A stretch of 7,621 bases of DNA from Sphingomonadales bacterium (lineage in GTDB: Bacteria > Pseudomonadota > Alphaproteobacteria > Sphingomonadales > Sphingomonadaceae), in NCBI GenBank assembly GCA_020200935.1, contig JAIVHR010000218.1, positions 1-7,621 of the forward strand. Reading direction: 5' to 3'. The position numbers and the translations under genes are program-made. The notes under the pieces were generated by a model, which was not told the DNA's origin, did no database searches, and was given only the letters and a program-made list of their open reading frames with translations. Below, piece after piece: positions 1-6,538 of the stretch (position 1 is its first letter; every line of letters starts with the position of its first letter).

Positions 1-335
1 GGCCCCGGCCGCGCCATCGCGCAAGTCCGCCGGACGGTCGCGCGGCGAATCGCGCACAAAGAATCGCGAAACCATCGCCTGCCGAATTCGGGCGGCGCGA
101 ATCGCCCCGCCGATTCACCATAAGCGGCGAATCGCCGATCCCCGTTCTGTCGGCTTTTGGGACAGCCGCCGCAACTATCCACAGCCAGGGTCAACCGCGA
201 TGGTTAATCTTCACAGGAAATTGACGGGGCGGCCCGATTTAACCTTTTTTTTACGGTAAACGACCTTTCCATCATTTCCCGCGCACGGCATAAGATCGCC
301 ATTCGGACACAAGGGCAGAAGGGTGGATTCTCGGC
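1..335. promoter_or_regulatory. Non-coding leader upstream of bpt
   Basis: I see no convincing gene in these 335 bases. The first 134 bases are GC-rich and carry five GANTC sites (47-51, 61-65, 99-103, 112-116, 129-133), most within variants of GGCGAATCGC. Positions 175-183 read CTATCCACA, one mismatch from the DnaA box TTATCCACA. From 201 the DNA becomes AT-richer, with TGGTTAAT (201-208) and TTTAACC (238-244), both resembling CtrA half-sites, an 8-T run, and the palindrome TTTAC-G-GTAAA (250-260). TTGACG (221-226) could be a -35 element but has no good -10 at 17 bases. Minus-strand frames starting at 75 or 121 stay open to the window edge, so the 5' end of a divergent gene may lie here; 25-40 residues are too few to identify it. 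Confidence 0.5.
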
Positions 336-1130
336 ATGAGCGCGCAATTCCGCTTTCCCCGATTCTTTGTCACCGCTCCGGCTCCCTGTCCCTATCTCCC
401 CGGCAAGACCGAGCGGAAGGTGTTCACCGAGCTGCGCGGGCCGCATTCGGAACAACTCAACGAGGCGCTCGGGCGGATCGGCTTCCGCCGCAGCCAGTCG
501 GTCGCCTACCGGCCGAGCTGCGTCGATTGCCAGGCCTGCATCTCGGTCCGCGTGCTGGCCCGCGAGTTCAGGCCCAACGCGACCCAGCGGCGGCTGATGC
601 GGCGCAATGAGGACATCATCGTCAGTGCCTGCGAGCCCTGGACCACCGAGGAACAGTTCGCCCTGCTGCGCCGCTATCTCGCCACGCGCCATCCCGGCGG
701 CGGCATGAACGACATGGACGAGAATGATTTCGCCGAGATGGTCGAGCAGACCCCGGTCGACAGCTATCTCGTCGAATATCGCGAGCCCGGCAGCGGGGAC
801 GGCCGGCCGGGAAGACTGATCGGCGCCTGCCTGACCGATCGCCAGTCGGACGGGCTCTCGATGATCTACAGCTTCTTCGATGCCGAGCATCCCGGCCGCG
901 ACGGCCTCGGCAACTTCATCATCCTCGATCATATCGTCCGCGCGGCGAAGGCCGACCTGTCGCATGTCTATCTCGGCTATTGGGTCAAGGATGCGCCGCG
1001 GATGCAATACAAGATCCGCTACAAGCCGCTCGAAAAGCTGACCCCCAATGGCTGGCGCCGTTTCGATCCCAAGGCCGAACAGCGCGCCGCCCGCGAGAAG
1101 CAAGTCCGCGAACTCGCAGCGGTGGAGTAG
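336..1130 (+). CDS. bpt: Aspartate/glutamate leucyltransferase (Bpt)
   Basis: The product moves leucine from Leu-tRNA to proteins beginning with Asp or Glu, marking them for ClpS/ClpAP degradation (bacterial N-degron pathway, cytoplasm; EC 2.3.2.29). The 264-residue protein has the family layout. An N-terminal part contains [16 protein letters not shown] (18-33) and the conserved cysteines C62, C65 and C68 in [11 protein letters not shown]. The acyltransferase fold follows, with [11 protein letters not shown] (172-182), the [11 protein letters not shown] stretch (190-200) and YLGYWV (212-217). The charged tail after about residue 240 is slightly longer than usual. The ATG at 336 has a purine-rich GAAGGGTGG (318-326) upstream. 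rarD follows on the same strand after 85 bases, so co-transcription is possible. The family assignment is firm; leucine rather than arginine as donor follows from resemblance to Bpt rather than Aat or eukaryotic ATE1. Confidence 0.93.
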   Translation: MSAQFRFPRFFVTAPAPCPYLPGKTERKVFTELRGPHSEQLNEALGRIGFRRSQSVAYRPSCVDCQACISVRVLAREFRPNATQRRLMRRNEDIIVSACEPWTTEEQFALLRRYLATRHPGGGMNDMDENDFAEMVEQTPVDSYLVEYREPGSGDGRPGRLIGACLTDRQSDGLSMIYSFFDAEHPGRDGLGNFIILDHIVRAAKADLSHVYLGYWVKDAPRMQYKIRYKPLEKLTPNGWRRFDPKAEQRAAREKQVRELAAVE

Positions 1131-1146
1131 CGGCAGCCTGCCTTGA

Positions 1147-1164
1147 CCGGCCCGGGACGGCCGG
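1147..1164. terminator. GC-rich hairpin between bpt and rarD
   Basis: CCGGCC (1147-1152) and GGCCGG (1159-1164) form a six-pair all-G/C stem around a six-base loop, 17 bases after the bpt stop. No T tract follows, so this would be at best an attenuating or 3'-end-protecting structure rather than a canonical intrinsic terminator. Such stems also arise by chance in DNA this GC-rich. Confidence 0.25.
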
Positions 1165-1215
1165 ACACTCGAATTCCGCTTGACCCATCCGCGTCCCGCG
1201 CGGAAAGCCCCCGAA

Positions 1216-2136
1216 ATGAACGCGCAGCCGGATGGCCGCGCCGGGCTGGCTTACGGCATCGGCGTCTATCTCTTCTGGGGGCTGGTCCCGCTCTATTTCG
1301 TCCTGCTGACCGGCATCGACGCGATCGAGATCGTCGCCCACCGCATCCTCTGGTCGGTGCCGCTGTTGCTCGTCCTGCTCGCCGCGCTCGGCTGGCTCGG
1401 CAGGCTGCGCAAGGCGCTCGGGACGCCGCGGATCTTGCGCGCGCTTGCCGTTTCGGCGCTGCTGATCGCGGTCAACTGGCTGGTCTATATCTGGGCGGTG
1501 ACGCACCAGCACGTGCTCGCCGCGAGCCTCGGCTATTTCCTCAATCCGCTGATCAACGTGCTGCTCGGCACCGCATTGCTCGGCGAGAGACTGCGCCCGG
1601 CGACGATCCTCGCTATCCTGTTCGCGGCGACAGGCGTCGCGATCCTAGCTTTCGGCGCGCTCGACACATTGTGGATCAGCCTGACGCTCGCCTTCAGCTT
1701 CGCGCTCTATGGCTATCTCCGCAAGATCACCGAGGTCGGCGCGATCGAGGGGCTGGCGGTCGAAACGATGCTCCTCGCGCCGGCCTGCCTCGGCTATCTG
1801 ATATGGCTGACGAGCCGGGGCACGCTGGCCTTCGGCACCGACCCGACGACCGACACGCTGCTGATCGTTTCCGCCGCGGTCACCTCGACCCCGCTGATGC
1901 TGTTCGCCGCCGCCGCCCGCCGGCTGACGCTGACCACCTTGGGATTCCTCCAATATATCGCGCCGTCGATGGCCTTCCTGATCGGCTTCTTCATCCTCGG
2001 CGAGCCGCTCGCGACGCCGCAGCTCGTCTGTTTCGCGCTTATCTGGACCGGGTTGGCGATCTTCAGCCTCGACAATCTGCGCGCCGCCCGCCGCCGCCGG
2101 GCGCTCAAACGCGCGGCCGAAGCCTACGGGCGGTAG
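1216..2136 (+). CDS. rarD: RarD-type EamA-family membrane permease
   Basis: A 306-residue integral inner-membrane protein of the drug/metabolite transporter superfamily, RarD branch, built from about ten hydrophobic helices (two EamA repeats). RarD family marks are visible: YLFWGLVPLY near the N-terminus (18-27), EIVAHRILWS (38-47), NWLVYIWAVTHQHVLAASLG (87-106), YFLNPLINVLLG (107-118), ERL (124-126), FALYGYLRK (162-170), and GFLQYIAPSMAFLIGF in the second half (243-258). The C-terminus is a short basic, Arg/Ala-rich cytoplasmic tail. I chose ATG 1216 because GGAAAG (1202-1207) lies eight bases upstream and the family begins close to this point. A TTG at 1180 in frame would add 12 unconserved residues. 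RarD is historically linked to chloramphenicol resistance, but natural substrates of this branch are mostly unproven and may be amino acids or other metabolites. Confidence 0.88.
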   Translation: MNAQPDGRAGLAYGIGVYLFWGLVPLYFVLLTGIDAIEIVAHRILWSVPLLLVLLAALGWLGRLRKALGTPRILRALAVSALLIAVNWLVYIWAVTHQHVLAASLGYFLNPLINVLLGTALLGERLRPATILAILFAATGVAILAFGALDTLWISLTLAFSFALYGYLRKITEVGAIEGLAVETMLLAPACLGYLIWLTSRGTLAFGTDPTTDTLLIVSAAVTSTPLMLFAAAARRLTLTTLGFLQYIAPSMAFLIGFFILGEPLATPQLVCFALIWTGLAIFSLDNLRAARRRRALKRAAEAYGR

Positions 2137-2140
2137 GTGT

Positions 2141-2176
2141 GCTCCTGCGAAGGCAGGAGCCCAGGGCGGCAGGCGC
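2141..2176 (+). repeat. REP-like hairpin repeat, copy A
   Basis: Starting four bases after the rarD stop, GCTCCTGC (2141-2148), loop GAAG (2149-2152) and GCAGGAGC (2153-2160) form a perfect eight-pair stem with a tetraloop. The tail CCCAGGGCGGC follows. The same element recurs as copy B at 7212-7247 (26 of 36 positions equal by hand alignment) and, inverted, as copy C at 7261-7285 (21 of 25). It sits between the convergent rarD and patatin genes, the usual setting for REP-type palindromes, and could end or stabilise the rarD transcript. There is no T tract. That it is a genome-wide family is my inference from the copies in this window. Confidence 0.65.
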
Positions 2177-2215
2177 AATGCAATCATCTGACGCGCAGAC
2201 CGGCCTGAAATAGGA

Positions 2216-4531
2216 TCAGATCGCTCGAACCTGCGGTCTGCTCTTGGGCCAATCGACGGGTGTATCACCGGAAAAATCGAGACCAAGCGCTTTGGCCAGG
2301 TTGGCAAATTCTTCCGCCTCGGCGGTCATCCGTTCGGCCAGATTGAAGCCGAGCATGCGATAGGCCTCGAACTGTTGTTCGGAGAAAAACTGGTCGGAGG
2401 TCGGTTCGTGGGGAAACTCGGGATGCGCAGCCTTGTAGGCGTAGAGCGTTGCAGGGAGGCATTCGATCATAGAAGTCTTGATGTAGAAGAGCAGGCCCGG
2501 GTCCTCGCCGTCGGGATATTGCAGTTCGGCGACGGCAAATCCGCGCTTAGAGAATTCGAGCCGCTCGGCGACCGGATTCCTGCTATCAGCGTCGACCCCT
2601 GTGCTGCGAATCATCCCCTGGAAACTGAATCGCGTGCCCGGGTCATAGATGGGGTCATCCTTGAAATTGATACGGGTATTGAAATCAGTCAGGATACGTT
2701 CGGCGACATTGCCGAAGCTCGAAAAATCCGATCGGGGGTCGGCCGTTCCGTCGATCAACACGATGGTCTTCACGCGCCGTCGGATCAGCTCGTAAAGACC
2801 GGTATTGTCGAAATGCCCGCCGTCGCTGAGTTCCAGCCAGGCGCCGTCTTCGTGATGGCGAAGACCCAGAAGGCCCTGCCAGAGGCCTGGAAAGAAGAAG
2901 TTCGGCGGATAGTAGCGGCTGCGCGGGCCAATGCTCCGGTGGGGCAGCGGTTTGGGGATCCAGTAGCCGAGACGCAGATTGAGCAGCGTAAGCATGATCG
3001 AGACCGCGATGCCCCGCGTGACGCCCTTCCCGTCTGCTCCTGTCCGCGGATTGACCGCAGCCCCGGAGTCGCTCCTGATCCAGCCGGTCGCCTCGGAGCC
3101 CGAATAAAGCGGGCTCAGCATGAAGGAATCGCCGAAGCGGCTGCGGTAGCGGGCCTTCTTGCCGCCGAGTAGAATGACATTGGTGTTGATGATGTGCAGC
3201 GGACCGTCCACGTCTGGTGAACACATCTCGTGAAGCTTGGCGCTGTCGGCGGAGCTCTTCGCCGCCTGCGCATCGCTCCTCACGCTGCCATGGTTGGGCA
3301 TGAAGGTCTCCATGAGCCTGTCGCGATACATGCGGTGGAGACCGGAATTGTTGATGTTGGCGACCAGACAGAAAGAGAAGCCGAATACTAAGACCAAGGT
3401 CAGCAGGCCCGTTTCGAGCTGAAAGAGCAAGTTGCCGAGCCATACCCCGAAGAAACCCATGCCCATGATGAGCAGGATGCTCGCCAGCACCGGCAACACA
3501 GCCTGGGTCAGCCTGGTAAGTCGGCCGCCTTCGGCGTTCAGCAAATAACGGCTGAAAAAACCGGCGGTTACGCCGAGCACCGAGCTACCGCCCGCCGCCG
3601 CCCACATATCTTTGAGAAAATGCTCCTGCTTGGAATATCCGAAGAATTGGTCGAGCAGCCCCAACGCGGCGACAAGGAATATCGCCCCGAACACCCATCC
3701 GCCGATCCGTTCAAAGAAGCGCCGGAGGCTATAGGCGGCGCGACGTTCTAAGATGATCGCCGACAAGATCGAATAGAGTAGCCACAGGAGCAGCGTCAGC
3801 GCGAGCATTGTGGCTGCTACCAGCAGGAAGGTCGACAGGCCTATCTCCTTGAGAAATGCCCCGACCGCGAGCGGCAGTCGCACAATAATCCCCTGCCAAA
3901 TCCAGTGGCTCACCAACTCGAACGCCGAATAAACGAGTGCGAAAATGAAAATATAGGCCACCAGCGATATGAAGGTGCCACGCAGCATGACGCTTGCTGC
4001 GGAGAGTTTCGTGAGGCCCGCCCCGGGTTCAAGATAGGCGCTGCGCTGGCGGATGAAATCGATATTTTCGCGGCCATATTTGAGGCCCGGATTTTCCGGT
4101 TCCGTGGGAAGTTCCCGATTGGGGCTGAACGGGAAATTTCGACCTTGTAACCAGTAGCGCTGGGCGTGGTCATCATTGCTGGCGCGATTATAGGAAAGAA
4201 ACCAGGTCAGCGCTCCGCCGGCATAGCCGCCGCCCGAGACCGTGCTCATATAATCAAAACGGTCGAGAATGCCCTTTTCGTGAAGACCCTGCATCACGCC
4301 AATCGCGAAGGATGCCGAACGCACGCCACCGCCGGAAATGGCGAGGCCGGTCAGTTCTCGTGCGAGCTCAGGAGCGCCGGGAGGAGGTTCTTGCACCTTG
4401 TGACGGCGGCGGAATTTTGCCTTGCGCCGTTCATGCAGATATGTCGTCTCAGCTTGAAGTATATCTTTGAATCGCCGAGAAAACTCCTGCGGGCGATCGC
4501 CGTCGCACGTGTTTTCCGGAACGTCCGCCAA
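2216..4531 (-). CDS. Membrane-embedded patatin-like phospholipase
   Basis: A predicted 771-residue lipid acyl hydrolase. The oxyanion-hole loop is ISGGGVRSASFAIG (65-78). The nucleophile is probably S99 in STVSGGGYAGG; the usual first Gly of GxSxG is replaced, as I recall for this large bacterial subfamily. The catalytic Asp is D570 in the DGG of LSDGGHFDNTGLYEL. Between Ser and Asp lie several hydrophobic segments (about 184-207, 230-260, 276-295, 312-328, 342-391) followed by GLHRMYRDRL, so the enzyme should sit in the membrane. Near the C-terminus, FPHEPTSDQFFSEQQFEAYR (706-725) is a recognisable subfamily block. The start is TTG: no in-frame ATG occurs before residue 80, and a strong GGGGGGAAG ribosome site lies eight bases upstream. 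Parts of the gene are less GC-rich than its neighbours. pyrC lies 106 bases upstream on the same strand. Substrate and biological role are unknown. Confidence 0.88.
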   Translation of the reverse strand: MADVPENTCDGDRPQEFSRRFKDILQAETTYLHERRKAKFRRRHKVQEPPPGAPELARELTGLAISGGGVRSASFAIGVMQGLHEKGILDRFDYMSTVSGGGYAGGALTWFLSYNRASNDDHAQRYWLQGRNFPFSPNRELPTEPENPGLKYGRENIDFIRQRSAYLEPGAGLTKLSAASVMLRGTFISLVAYIFIFALVYSAFELVSHWIWQGIIVRLPLAVGAFLKEIGLSTFLLVAATMLALTLLLWLLYSILSAIILERRAAYSLRRFFERIGGWVFGAIFLVAALGLLDQFFGYSKQEHFLKDMWAAAGGSSVLGVTAGFFSRYLLNAEGGRLTRLTQAVLPVLASILLIMGMGFFGVWLGNLLFQLETGLLTLVLVFGFSFCLVANINNSGLHRMYRDRLMETFMPNHGSVRSDAQAAKSSADSAKLHEMCSPDVDGPLHIINTNVILLGGKKARYRSRFGDSFMLSPLYSGSEATGWIRSDSGAAVNPRTGADGKGVTRGIAVSIMLTLLNLRLGYWIPKPLPHRSIGPRSRYYPPNFFFPGLWQGLLGLRHHEDGAWLELSDGGHFDNTGLYELIRRRVKTIVLIDGTADPRSDFSSFGNVAERILTDFNTRINFKDDPIYDPGTRFSFQGMIRSTGVDADSRNPVAERLEFSKRGFAVAELQYPDGEDPGLLFYIKTSMIECLPATLYAYKAAHPEFPHEPTSDQFFSEQQFEAYRMLGFNLAERMTAEAEEFANLAKALGLDFSGDTPVDWPKSRPQVRAI

Positions 4532-4547
4532 TTTGTCTTCCCCCCGA

Positions 4548-4569
4548 AAGACTTGTGAACGTTAGTCTT
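4548..4569. promoter_or_regulatory. Inverted repeat before the patatin gene
   Basis: AAGACT (4548-4553) and AGTCTT (4564-4569) are perfect inverted arms around a ten-base spacer that itself ends in the palindrome AACGTT (4558-4563). The repeat lies directly upstream of the patatin ribosome-binding site (the G-run complement at 4540-4545), in an AT-rich stretch (about 4551-4618) that probably holds the patatin promoter. It could be a regulator-binding site or a leader hairpin. No regulator can be assigned. Confidence 0.35.
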
Positions 4570-4637
4570 AACATAAATCGCGTGAGATCTGAAAATTGAT
4601 TACTCTTTTGAGCGAAATCGAGGCTGAGCGGCAGGCT

Positions 4638-5672
4638 CTACTCGACAACCCAGCCGAGCGATTCGCCGGCGCGGAAGGGGACGACGCGCTCCTCGCCGGC
4701 GGCAATCTGCTTGCGCACCTTGGTCTGGCCCCTGCGCAACGTCACCGTGCCCTCGTTGAGCGGCAGGCCATAGAAGCGCGGGCCATGTTCCGAAGCGAAG
4801 CTTTCGAGCCGGTCGAGCGCGCCCTCCTCCTCGAAAACCTCCGCATAGCATTCGAGCGCATGCGGCGCGTTGAAGATGCCGGCGCAGCCGCAGGCCGATT
4901 CCTTCTCCCCGCGCGCATGTGGCGCGCTGTCGGTGCCGAGGAAGAATTTGGGCGAGCCCGAGACCGCCGCCTGGCGCACCGCCTGTTTGTGTCGCTCGCG
5001 CTTGGCGACCGGCAGGCAATAGGCATGCGGCCGGATACCGCCGTCGAACATCGCATTGCGGTCGATCATCAGATGATGCGGCGTGACCGTCGCCGCCACC
5101 GTATCCGGCGCCGAGAGCACGAACTCGACCGCCTGTTCGGTGGTGATATGCTCGAGCACGATCTTGAGCTGCGGAAATTCCCGGGTCAGCGGATCGAGCA
5201 CCCGATCGATGAACACCGCCTCGCGGTCGAAAATATCGATATCGGGATCAGTGACCTCGCCATGGACGCAGAGCACCATGCCGATCTGCTCCATTCGCCT
5301 GAGCGCCGGGAAGATCTTCTCGACATCGGTGACGCCCTGCGCCGAATTGGTCGTCGCATGGGCCGGATAGAGCTTGGCCGCGGTGAACACGCCCTCCTCG
5401 AAACCGCGCGCCAGATCCGCGCTGTCGGCGCCGTCGGTCAGATAGCAGGTCATCAGCGGCGTGAAATCGATACGCTTGGGCAACGCCGCCATGATCCGCT
5501 TGCGATAGGCCTGGGCGGCCGGAAGGTTGGTCACCGGCGGCGACAGGTTGGGCATGACGATCGCGCGGGCGAATTGCCGCGCGGTATAGACGGCGACGCC
5601 AGTGAGCATCTCGCCGTCGCGCAGATGGACATGCCAGTCGTCGGGCCGGCGAATGGTCAGGCTGTCGCTCAT
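4638..5672 (-). CDS. pyrC: Dihydroorotase, class II (PyrC)
   Basis: This cytoplasmic zinc enzyme interconverts N-carbamoyl-L-aspartate and dihydroorotate, the third step of de novo pyrimidine synthesis. The 344-residue length matches the E. coli-type class II family. All metal-site residues are visible: HVH (H14, H16) in [10 protein letters not shown], the lysine carbamylated in the family at K100 in [16 protein letters not shown]137 in CVHGEV, H175 in LEHITT, and the catalytic aspartate D248 in FLGTDSAPH. The flexible-loop region and the [17 protein letters not shown] block are also present. ATG 5672 is preceded by AGGGAAG at a suitable distance. The gene is divergent from ygfZ with only 40 bases between starts, and upstream of the patatin gene on the same strand. 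This is a functional-looking housekeeping gene with nothing missing. Confidence 0.96.
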   Translation of the reverse strand: MSDSLTIRRPDDWHVHLRDGEMLTGVAVYTARQFARAIVMPNLSPPVTNLPAAQAYRKRIMAALPKRIDFTPLMTCYLTDGADSADLARGFEEGVFTAAKLYPAHATTNSAQGVTDVEKIFPALRRMEQIGMVLCVHGEVTDPDIDIFDREAVFIDRVLDPLTREFPQLKIVLEHITTEQAVEFVLSAPDTVAATVTPHHLMIDRNAMFDGGIRPHAYCLPVAKRERHKQAVRQAAVSGSPKFFLGTDSAPHARGEKESACGCAGIFNAPHALECYAEVFEEEGALDRLESFASEHGPRFYGLPLNEGTVTLRRGQTKVRKQIAAGEERVVPFRAGESLGWVVE

Positions 5673-5712
5673 GCGGCTTCCCTTCGCACGGGTCCGTCCC
5701 TAGGTGAAGCCC

Positions 5713-6462
5713 ATGACCGCGACCACGCCCACGACCACGCCCACGACTACCTTGGCCGACCGCGCCCTGATCCGCCTGTCGGGCGACGATGTCGCGGGTT
5801 TTCTGCAGGGCCTCGTCACCAACGCCGTCGGCCCGGTCAGCGAGACGACACCGATCTGGGCCGGATTGCTGACCGCGCAGGGCAAGGCGCTGTTCGATTT
5901 CCTGGTCTGGCGGGACGGCGAGGATTATCTGCTCGATTGCGAGGCCGAACAGGCCGAGGCGCTGATCCAGCGGCTCAGGCTCTATCGTCTGCGCCGACAG
6001 ATCGAGATCGAGCGGGATGACAGCCTTTCTGTGCATTGGAGCCCCGATGCTGCCGACAAACCCGTCGACCCCCGCCTCCCCGATCTCGGCCATCGCTGGC
6101 TGTCGCCGGAGACCGGCGGCGATGCTTCCGATGGCTGGCGGGCGCACCGCCTTTCGCTCGGCGTCACCGAGGGCGTCGCCGAGCTCGGCAGCGACAAGAC
6201 GCTCTGGCTCGAATGCAACGCCGGGGAGCTCAACGGAGTCGATTTCCAGAAGGGCTGCTATGTCGGGCAGGAGAACACCGCCCGCATGCATTATCGCAAC
6301 AAGATCAACCGCCGGCTGGTCGTCGTGCCGCTCGACCGCGCCGATGAGAAACGCCAGCGGATCGCCTATCCCGAACTCGGCCTTTCGGTCGAGCATCGCC
6401 GCGTCGAAGACTATGAAGAAGACGACCGTCCGGGGTGGCTCGCCGAGGCGATTGATAAATAA
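5713..6462 (+). CDS. ygfZ: YgfZ/GcvT-like folate-binding Fe-S maintenance protein
   Basis: A 249-residue protein of the YgfZ family (GcvT-like fold), which binds folate and helps keep certain iron-sulfur enzymes active, for example MiaB in E. coli. The diagnostic signature KGCYVGQE is at 180-187, with the essential cysteine at C182, inside GVDFQKGCYVGQENTARM. The N-terminal domain shows LIRLSGDDVAGFLQGLVTN (19-37) and GLLTAQGKALFDFLVWRDG (51-69), both typical. It is shorter than E. coli YgfZ (about 326 residues), with a reduced C-terminal barrel, as is common in alphaproteobacteria. I prefer ATG 5713, which has AGGTGA five bases upstream; an in-frame GTG at 5704 would overlap that site. Residues 4-13 are a Thr/Pro tail encoded by a 12-base tandem repeat. 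tetR follows after 76 bases on the same strand, probably with its own promoter. Confidence 0.92.
   Translation: MTATTPTTTPTTTLADRALIRLSGDDVAGFLQGLVTNAVGPVSETTPIWAGLLTAQGKALFDFLVWRDGEDYLLDCEAEQAEALIQRLRLYRLRRQIEIERDDSLSVHWSPDAADKPVDPRLPDLGHRWLSPETGGDASDGWRAHRLSLGVTEGVAELGSDKTLWLECNAGELNGVDFQKGCYVGQENTARMHYRNKINRRLVVVPLDRADEKRQRIAYPELGLSVEHRRVEDYEEDDRPGWLAEAIDK
5721..5744 (+). repeat. 12-base tandem repeat in the 5' end of ygfZ
   Basis: GACCACGCCCAC occurs twice in perfect tandem (5721-5732 and 5733-5744), with the partial unit GAC-TAC next. It encodes the Thr/Pro-rich residues near the YgfZ N-terminus. Because the unit is four codons, gain or loss of a copy would keep the reading frame. Confidence 0.8.
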
Positions 6463-6465
6463 TAG

Positions 6466-6524
6466 TTGATATTAGTCCACTCTTATCATAAAACTGTCTC
6501 ATAACGCTGCTACACGGATCAGCG
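6466..6524 (+). promoter_or_regulatory. AT-rich promoter and operator region of tetR
   Basis: After the ygfZ stop the DNA turns sharply AT-rich. TTGATA (6466-6471) is a plausible -35 element, and CATAAA or TAAAAC around 6487-6494 a weak -10. Two inverted repeats overlap this region: TGATA (6467-6471) with TATCA (6484-6488), and CGCTG (6505-6509) with CAGCG (6520-6524). Either would be well placed for autorepression by the TetR protein. The arms are only five bases, so this is suggestive rather than established. Confidence 0.4.
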
Positions 6525-6538
6525 GAAGGAGACACAGC

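Noticed and set aside
1..121. Possible 5' end of a divergent minus-strand gene starting at 75 or 121
   Set aside because: Both frames stay open to the edge, but in GC-rich DNA this is expected over such a distance. The ribosome sites are weak and 25-40 residues match nothing I know. It is noted in the leader entry only.
1..335. Replication origin
   Set aside because: Only one imperfect DnaA box is present, with no cluster of boxes, no strong AT-rich unwinding region, and no dnaA, hemE or parAB neighbours.
204..1103. 299-codon minus-strand frame antisense to bpt
   Set aside because: bpt is well supported by its cysteine motif and family blocks. The antisense frame ends in the AT-rich leader and has no recognisable features.
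1143..2213. 356-codon plus-strand frame overlapping rarD
   Set aside because: The rarD frame shows proper membrane helices and family motifs; this frame is Arg/Pro/Ala-rich out-of-frame translation.
2375..3172. 265-codon plus-strand frame inside the patatin gene
   Set aside because: Antisense to the conserved C-terminal half of the patatin protein, including D570. The translation shows no domain.
2216..5672. CBASS or other phage-defence cassette built on the patatin gene
   Set aside because: No nucleotide cyclase, ubiquitin-like, nuclease or sensor gene is adjacent. The neighbour pyrC is a housekeeping enzyme, and the large membrane patatin differs from compact CapV-type effectors.
4596..6020. 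474-codon open frame on the plus strand antisense to pyrC
   Set aside because: It covers pyrC, whose catalytic residues are all intact on the minus strand, and runs into ygfZ. The translation is rich in Arg, Ala, Gly and His with no recognisable domain, as expected for a shadow frame in GC-rich DNA.
5248..6396. 382-codon minus-strand frame across ygfZ and the pyrC start
   Set aside because: Antisense to ygfZ, which has the KGCYVGQE signature, and overlaps pyrC in another frame. No conserved motif was seen.
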